NCBI GenBank assembly: GCA_007132635.1
Contig: SLOG01000117.1
Coordinates: forward strand, 1-11,984
Direction of reading: 5' to 3'
Length of the DNA stretch: 11,984 nt
From: Limnochordia bacterium
GTDB taxonomy: Bacteria; Bacillota; Limnochordia; Darwinibacteriales; SLO01
Shown here in pieces: positions 7,543 to 11,984 of the stretch. Position numbers and translations under genes: made by a program. The notes under the pieces are model-generated. The model searched no databases and was not told where the DNA came from. It saw only the letters and a list, made by a program, of their open reading frames with translations. Each line of letters begins with the position of its first letter. The stretch's first letter is position 1.

Positions 7543-9696
7543 CTAATTATTGTTGTATCCGATATTTTCGAGTGCGTCGGGACCCAGGCGGTCCTTCAGC
7601 TGTTGCAGATACAGGCTTCTGGGTTTCACATGAGTCCCGTGGGACTCCCAGTAACCGTGGCTCCTGCCAAAATTCTGCAGATTCCACGTGTGAAACGGTC
7701 CGTCTGACCATCTGCCGACATGTCCGATCGCATAGTTCTGGGCTGTTGCAGGCTGTTCACAGACCAGCTCCCCTTCCGTATTCCAGGCCACAAAATTCGC
7801 TCCGGCCCAACCATGCCCGGAACCATATCTTAAGCGGTTCATCAGAGCGATCATGTCCTGAACATTGTCATAGAGACCGGCCACAGACCAGCGGTGATGC
7901 GGTTCACTCCATGTCAGACTTTGCTCACCGAGCCCGTCCAGGAAAACATTGGGACCGGTCACCCTTGATCCCACCACATAAGCGTGTCGGTTGTTGATCG
8001 CATAATTTCTCATGACCAGGGCGCCCTGGCCAGAAAGGTCGAAACCGTACCTGCCGGTGTACACGCCAGTTTCAAAAAAGGTTCTTCCGCTGGAATCATA
8101 ACCGGGTCCGGCATAAAACGATCTGTCTGCTATCAGCGTAGAGGAGTCCATTATGGTAAGCGCGATGCTTCCCCGGCCGGTAGAGATGGCTCCTCCTGTA
8201 CCATAAAAATGTTCCACTGTCACATTCCGCACCCAGGCATCCCTGAGATTATTCAGAAGCACAAACCGATCAGGATGCCGGGTATCGTCAACTCCATCCT
8301 GGTTCGGTTTCCAGTAAGAAATGGCCCGCAGATGTTCAATGCCAACCTGGCTGATCCTTCCTTCCTCAGAATACCGGTAGATCCTTCCACCACCCCACCT
8401 GGCCTCAATGGCATTCACTACCGGATACTTCAGAAAGATCCTGTTACCCTGAATATCAGTAATCTCGTTTTCGAATCTAAGATCGAAAGGTGACCATTGT
8501 GTAATGGGATTACCGTCGGATCTGGGAGGAATCTGATCCATTTTGATTTCACTGATCCAGTCCGCATTGCCGCTTCGCTCAACGATAATCTTGTCCCCAA
8601 CTTTAAAATTGGGGTCAACCAATCTCCATTCAAATTCCGGTATGCCCGATATCGTTATATCCTCGCCAGGCGACAACAGTTCTATCCTGTCCGAACTCGC
8701 TATGGTGAAAGATCTGGATCCCACCGGCACATACTGATTGACGATCTCCAGGACACTCATTTCGTCAATCTCCGGCCCCTCAGCCCCCGCAATATCGAGT
8801 ATTCTGCGGGTGTCACTGCCGGTGGCAACCAGAACCGTCGCCTCTCTGCCCTCAAGACTCTGCCTGAGTTCTTCCAGGGTATAACCGTCGGCAGGATCAA
8901 GCCAGAAATCCTGCACATCCCCCTGCCCCTCTCCGCGGAGAACAACCCCGCTTTGGTTAATTTGCAAGCTGCCGGCGATCTCATAAAAGCCCTGTTTGAG
9001 GAGTACCGCACCCCGGAATCCATCCTGATCCGGAGGCAGGTTGCTGACCTCATTTATGGCTTGCTGTATGAGAGCTGTGTTGTCGCCCGGCTGCGGTTCC
9101 AAGGTCACTTTTACCGGGACATCCGGGATAGGCACGCCTCCTCCTTTATAGCCCACCGAGGAATAATCGGGAATGCGATTGCCCCGGTAGTCGGGGATGT
9201 AGACGAGACGCCCGTCCTCGCCGGGATGCACAATACGGCTGTATCCGTCGGGCACCTGGGCGGGATCAAACACGCTGAAGTAGAACGCATCCAGCAGCGA
9301 ACCACCGGTGTCATACTGCAGTCTCAGTTCGATGCGATATCTGCCGGGGTCGGGGTTGCCATTGAACGAGATGGTCGTTTCGACTCCTTCGGAAACGTTC
9401 CGGCTCAAAGACCGGTCCACCGAATCGTCATCTTTGCGAATTATAGTGGTCACAAGCGAGCCGTCCCTGGTGGGATGTACGACAATGGAGGGATATCTCT
9501 GTCCCGGCCTTACGATGGCCGGATATCCGATATCTACGATCATTTCGTTGTGCAACATCCTTGGCGGATTGGCCCAGCTCAGGATCTCCGTGTCGCCTTT
9601 ACCGGCAGCCAGGGCATGGTGATAATGCGACCCTGCGTTTTCTTTAATAATATTGCCGAGCAGTATCAACATCAATGTCAAACCGATAACGCGCAT
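7543..9696 (-). CDS. Secreted pectin-lyase-fold (beta-helix) protein, candidate polysaccharide lyase, copy 2
   Basis: This 717-residue paralog of the gene at 5224-7374 has the same order of parts: signal peptide (MRVIGLTLMLILLGNII..), Ig-like N-domain to about 145, helix entry VTLEPQPGDNTALIQQAI near 198, rungs with LRAISYWKPNQDGVDDTRHPDRF, and a C-domain with NRHAY, GPNVFLDGLG, GHGWAGANFVAWN and ESHGTHV. Conservation is uneven. The N-domain is almost identical between copies (7 differences in 95 residues), while the segment around YVPVGSRSF differs at about two residues in five. The invariant HSDR-type polar residues of the rungs and C-domain (DGVDDTRH, NRHAY, TWSEPH) are kept, so both copies are probably functional, perhaps on different linkages. 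The start ATG shares the same local context as copy 1 (GGATTATGCG). It lies 148 bp after the mini-protein gene. Family assignment below the fold level is open. Confidence 0.85.
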   Translation of the reverse strand: MRVIGLTLMLILLGNIIKENAGSHYHHALAAGKGDTEILSWANPPRMLHNEMIVDIGYPAIVRPGQRYPSIVVHPTRDGSLVTTIIRKDDDSVDRSLSRNVSEGVETTISFNGNPDPGRYRIELRLQYDTGGSLLDAFYFSVFDPAQVPDGYSRIVHPGEDGRLVYIPDYRGNRIPDYSSVGYKGGGVPIPDVPVKVTLEPQPGDNTALIQQAINEVSNLPPDQDGFRGAVLLKQGFYEIAGSLQINQSGVVLRGEGQGDVQDFWLDPADGYTLEELRQSLEGREATVLVATGSDTRRILDIAGAEGPEIDEMSVLEIVNQYVPVGSRSFTIASSDRIELLSPGEDITISGIPEFEWRLVDPNFKVGDKIIVERSGNADWISEIKMDQIPPRSDGNPITQWSPFDLRFENEITDIQGNRIFLKYPVVNAIEARWGGGRIYRYSEEGRISQVGIEHLRAISYWKPNQDGVDDTRHPDRFVLLNNLRDAWVRNVTVEHFYGTGGAISTGRGSIALTIMDSSTLIADRSFYAGPGYDSSGRTFFETGVYTGRYGFDLSGQGALVMRNYAINNRHAYVVGSRVTGPNVFLDGLGEQSLTWSEPHHRWSVAGLYDNVQDMIALMNRLRYGSGHGWAGANFVAWNTEGELVCEQPATAQNYAIGHVGRWSDGPFHTWNLQNFGRSHGYWESHGTHVKPRSLYLQQLKDRLGPDALENIGYNNN
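9171..9441 (-). repeat. Near-identical tract shared with 6849-7119 (copy 2)
   Basis: This is the partner of the tract in the downstream paralog, with 13 mismatches in 271 aligned bases and no indels. Outside the tract similarity falls sharply towards the 3' side of the gene and more gently towards its start codon, consistent with a patch homogenised after the duplication. Confidence 0.75.
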
Positions 9697-9844
9697 AATC
9701 CAGATTATTTAAATTTTTTCGTTTTTTTTCACAATTTCATTCTTTCCGGCTGCCCGCCCCATCTTGACTATGTATTTGCGATAATCTCTGACATTCTTCG
9801 AACATACATGAGAAAAGTCGACAGGGCCAACCCTTCGAACCGTT
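9697..9844 (-). other. Gap between the mini-protein gene and beta-helix copy 2
   Basis: This 148-bp gap holds two copies of the octamer CTTCGAAC, at 9796-9803 and 9833-9840, 37 bp apart, each with the palindromic core TTCGAA. On the minus strand TATGTTCG is one mismatch from the Bacteroidetes -7 consensus TAnnTTTG, with a TTG 21 bases upstream, so a weak internal promoter is possible. No terminator was seen. Confidence 0.25.
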
Positions 9845-10516
9845 CTATTTGATGATGGTCATATAGCGCGTTCGCACATATTTGCCCATGCTGGAACCAT
9901 CGGTGGGATCTGCTTCCAGGCGATAGAGATAGACACCTGAGGAAAGATCCCCCACATCAAAAACGGTATTATGATGACCCCTCTGCATCTCAGAGTCGAC
10001 CAGTTTTCTAATCTGCCTGCCCAGCACATCATATACCTGGATGGTTACATGCGAACGCACCGGCAACGAATACTCAATGACGGTTGTAGGGTTGAAGGGA
10101 TTCGGGTAGTTCTGTTTCAGTGCATACGTCAGGGGAACCTCGTCTTCGATCTCAACCGAGACAGGCCTTCGGGTCCGGAATGAACTGGCTGTCCAGGGGC
10201 CTTCGATGTCCCCCACGACCCGGACTCTCCATCGATAGGTTTCCGGACCGTCCAGCTCGCGAGGAAACGTGAGCCTTGTATCGGTAAGTACCGTATCTAT
10301 TATAATGTTCTGCTCGAGAAAGTTTCCAATGGCCAGCTGAAACTGGAATTTTGTTTCTTCGGTTCGAGAGATTTCAGAATGGTTTTTCTGATCGGCATTA
10401 CCCGTTGAACCCGTTTTGGGAAAAGCGGCCTGACTGGTAGTCACGGCACTGGAGAGCATAATGGCCATGATCAGGCAGGATGTTCTTGCTCTGAAGGCAT
10501 TTACTTGTAATAACAT
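9845..10516 (-). CDS. Mini-protein: signal peptide, Fn3-like domain and T9SS sorting domain without a catalytic domain
   Basis: The protein has 223 residues. The signal peptide (about 1-30, CLIMAIMLSSAVTTSQA) is followed by a polar linker to about 55, an Fn3-like segment (about 56-118) and a T9SS type A sorting domain (about 134-223, QNYPNPFNPTTVIEYSLP ... VYDVLGRQ ... SSGVYLYRLEA). From residue 56 on it is clearly homologous to the C-terminus of the PL6 lyase at 484-2679: AIGNFL..NIIIDT, ELDGPETYRWRVR, FRTRRPVSV and a last residue block KYVRTRYMTIIK match their PL6 counterparts. The first Fn3 strand (the PDFEW part) is missing. It is the first gene of the minus-strand operon, just behind the candidate promoter. 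It may be a deletion derivative of a PL6-type gene that lost its lyase domain, or a deliberate surface-displayed accessory protein. It should be exported and handled by T9SS; no enzymatic role is visible. Confidence 0.85.
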   Translation of the reverse strand: MLLQVNAFRARTSCLIMAIMLSSAVTTSQAAFPKTGSTGNADQKNHSEISRTEETKFQFQLAIGNFLEQNIIIDTVLTDTRLTFPRELDGPETYRWRVRVVGDIEGPWTASSFRTRRPVSVEIEDEVPLTYALKQNYPNPFNPTTVIEYSLPVRSHVTIQVYDVLGRQIRKLVDSEMQRGHHNTVFDVGDLSSGVYLYRLEADPTDGSSMGKYVRTRYMTIIK

Positions 10517-10522
10517 GTTATT
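10509..10522. repeat. 14-bp perfect palindrome over the mini-protein start codon
   Basis: AATAACATGTTATT is a perfect palindrome centred on the ATG of the minus-strand gene (start codon 10514-10516). In RNA it would form only a 5-bp AT-rich stem at best. It could be a protein-binding site or coincidence. Confidence 0.35.
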
Positions 10523-10607
10523 GATCCCGCTAATTGATTGTTAGGAATAAAGGAAAGGTTATATCCGCTGGAATTGTCCGAAATGGGTTGAAAAAATTTC
10601 GATACTT

Positions 10608-10635
10608 CAAACTTTTTTGATCTTGACTTGCTCAA
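10608..10635 (-). promoter_or_regulatory. Candidate Bacteroidetes-type promoter of the minus-strand operon
   Basis: Read on the minus strand, TTG (10635-10633) is followed after 17 bases by AAAGTTTG (10615-10608). This resembles the -33 TTG and -7 TAnnTTTG elements of Bacteroidetes sigma-ABfr promoters, with one mismatch in the -7 box. The start of transcription would fall near 10600, leaving a leader of about 85 bases before the ATG at 10516. The -33 TTG lies inside one arm of the inverted repeat at 10628-10656. Confidence 0.35.
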
Positions 10636-10656
10636 GCCAGAACCGCATTTGAGCAA
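10628..10656. promoter_or_regulatory. Inverted repeat TTGCTCAA-N13-TTGAGCAA, candidate operator
   Basis: The 8-bp arms at 10628-10635 and 10649-10656 are perfect inverted repeats. Their centres are 21 bp apart, two helical turns, which suits a dimeric regulator binding one face of the DNA. One arm overlaps the -33 element proposed for the minus-strand operon, so binding would compete with or recruit RNA polymerase. The regulator is not encoded in the window. Confidence 0.45.
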
Positions 10657-11061
10657 TTGATTTTTCAGCCCAAAAACGGCATAAATTACTATATCGGGGT
10701 GTTAACAGGTAGTTTTTAAAATCTTATCGCTTAATCGCGGCTAAATTTTCTTTTCCTAAATTAGGTATTACGCCAGTAAAAAACAAAATTCCCCACTATT
10801 TTGCCATAATAGTTGCTCTTGAGAGAAAAAAAACGGTAATTGTCTATGATCTTGTGCATCCCCCGACTGTATAGTGGAAATACCTGGGTGATGGCATGTG
10901 TGGAGTGAGTATGATTATGCCGTATTTGACTGCCGGGTTGAACTGGCGAAGGCTGCCGCTAATACAGGCCAGATCAGTTGCTACTTATGCTACTCAATCA
11001 TACATATTATTCGCAGAATAGCAGTATGAGCTTCCCGAAAAGAAGTATTACCTTTCCCAAT
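10657..11061. other. Divergent AT-rich intergenic control region
   Basis: About 400 bp without a convincing gene lie between the operon promoter and the second PL6 gene. The stretch from about 10660 to 10840 is AT-rich and contains the small dyads CCTAAATTAGG (10755-10765) and ACTATT/AATAGT (10795-10800 and 10808-10813). From about 10850 to 11020 it is more balanced, with no ORF resembling protein. It presumably carries the plus-strand promoter for the PL6 gene, but no good TTG/TAnnTTTG pair was found. Confidence 0.4.
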
Positions 11062-11984
11062 ATGAAATTACAACAAACACGCTGTCAAAAACGGTATCAC
11101 CCTGTTTTTTCTGCGCTTGTCACGTTGCTGTTGATGTGCAACACCGTCACTTATTCCCAATCCGGACAGCTGGTCCGCACCATGGAAGAATTGAAGCAGG
11201 CTATATCGGCAGCCCGTCCCGGTGATGTCATCCTGATGGCAAACGGTATCTGGAGAGATGCCGATATTGATTTCAGCGCCAGGGGCACCGTCGGGGATTC
11301 CATCCGGCTTCAAGCGCAGACCCCGGGCAAAGTGATCCTCACCGGTAATTCCAATATCAGGATCCGTGGTGAATATCTCGTCGTGGATGGTCTCTGGTTA
11401 CGGGATCCCTGTCCCGAAAGGGATGGCAATGTGGTGGATATCAGGGGGGCTCACAACCGGCTTACCAACACCGCCATAGTGGACTTTAACGTGGATGATT
11501 ACATGGTGCGTGATTTTTACGTGTTATTGAATGGCCGTCATCACCGTGTAGATCACAACTATCTGGTGGGTAAGACAAATAACGGATCCACCATCATGGT
11601 ACGCGGGGAGGAAAACCATAATCGTATAGACCACAATTATTTTGCGCGTCCTTATTTCGGCTGGAGGGGAGAGAGCATTACCCTTGGAGCGAGTCCGACT
11701 TACAGGGACCCATTTTACACCACCGTTGAGTACAATCTGTTTGAAAATGCCGACGGTGAGATGGAAATCATATCCAACAAGTCACGAAATAACACCTATC
11801 GATACAACACGTTCCTTCGGTCAGCCGGCACCATCAGCTTGCGGCTTGGTGGCGAGATCAGGGTAGAGGGAAACTTTTTTATCGGCGATGAGAAGAGCGG
11901 AACGGGAGGCATCAGAGTGGTAGGTGACGACAATGTGATCATCAATAACTACTTTGAGGGTTTGCGGTCGGACAAATTTGCCCG
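11062..11984 (+). CDS. Second PL6-family polysaccharide lyase, 3' end outside the window
   Basis: The frame stays open to the right edge, with 307 complete codons visible from the ATG at 11062. Residues about 1-33 form a signal peptide (FSALVTLLLMCNTVTYSQ). The mature part starts SGQLVRTMEELKQAISAARPGDVILMANG, directly parallel to NGGQLVRNMEELEVALSEAKPGDEI of the PL6 lyase at 484-2679, and the beta-helix runs on with NRLTNTAIVDF, HHRVDHNYLVGK and NHNRIDHNYFARP. The motif EMEIISNK gives Glu233, Glu235 and Lys240, with Arg261 21 residues later, matching the chondroitinase B calcium and catalytic residues. The visible part is therefore an intact lyase catalytic domain. An in-frame ATG at 11026 would add 12 residues (MSFPKRSITFPN); 11062 gives the more normal signal peptide. 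No strong ribosome site is seen at either. It is divergent from the four-gene operon and probably shares its regulation. By analogy a T9SS tail is expected beyond the window. Confidence 0.9.
   Translation, partial: MKLQQTRCQKRYHPVFSALVTLLLMCNTVTYSQSGQLVRTMEELKQAISAARPGDVILMANGIWRDADIDFSARGTVGDSIRLQAQTPGKVILTGNSNIRIRGEYLVVDGLWLRDPCPERDGNVVDIRGAHNRLTNTAIVDFNVDDYMVRDFYVLLNGRHHRVDHNYLVGKTNNGSTIMVRGEENHNRIDHNYFARPYFGWRGESITLGASPTYRDPFYTTVEYNLFENADGEMEIISNKSRNNTYRYNTFLRSAGTISLRLGGEIRVEGNFFIGDEKSGTGGIRVVGDDNVIINNYFEGLRSDKFA

Noticed and set aside
8497..9852. Long plus-strand open frame (451 codons) antisense to beta-helix copy 2
   Set aside because: Its translation lacks any coherent domain, and it mirrors the codon structure of the clearly homologous minus-strand gene. 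The matching antisense frame in copy 1 is broken into pieces (5713-6351, 6739-7191).
10657..11061. Possible small gene or structured RNA in the divergent gap
   Set aside because: No open frame with protein-like composition and no extended stem structure could be found by eye, only short AT-rich dyads.

Overview
The window looks like part of a polysaccharide-utilisation locus from a marine-type bacterium of the Bacteroidota/Balneolota/Rhodothermota/Ignavibacteriota sphere. The main clue is the C-terminal tail 'NYPNPFNP..TVIEYSLP...VYDVLGR', a type A sorting domain of the type IX secretion system (T9SS), which ends two of the proteins. Base composition is moderate, start sites mostly lack strong Shine-Dalgarno sequences, and one candidate promoter resembles the -33/-7 type of Bacteroidetes. 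No rRNA, tRNA, transposase or CRISPR was seen.

Layout, left to right: (1) 1-483, mostly non-coding, with an apparent 3' fragment or small gene on the minus strand (191-502). (2) 484-2679 (+), a complete secreted PL6-family polysaccharide lyase with a beta-helix, an Fn3-like domain and a T9SS tail. (3) 2680-2815, a short convergent gap. (4) 10516 down to 2816 (-), a four-gene codirectional block in the order: a signal-peptide/Fn3/T9SS-tail mini-protein (9845-10516), two tandem paralogous secreted beta-helix proteins (7543-9696 and 5224-7374), and a fusion of a PHP-type metallo-hydrolase domain to a GH88 unsaturated glucuronyl hydrolase (2816-5194). (5) 10517-11061, a divergent control region with an inverted repeat overlapping a candidate promoter. 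(6) 11062-11984 (+), a second PL6 lyase running off the right end.

Proposed joint function (inference): surface PL6 lyases cut a uronate-containing polymer, the beta-helix proteins are further candidate lyases or epimerases, and the GH88 domain removes the 4,5-unsaturated uronic acid that lyases leave at the non-reducing end. GH88 next to PL6 enzymes that carry the chondroitinase-B catalytic signature points to a glycosaminoglycan-like (chondroitin/dermatan) or similar glucuronate/iduronate polymer more than to plain alginate, whose unsaturated products usually need no GH88 step. No sulfatase, SusC/SusD pair or regulator lies inside the window.

Most worth a second look: the PHP-GH88 fusion, the catalytic-domain-less T9SS mini-protein heading the operon, the tandem beta-helix pair with a tract of about 95% nucleotide identity that suggests gene conversion, and the dyad at the operon promoter.
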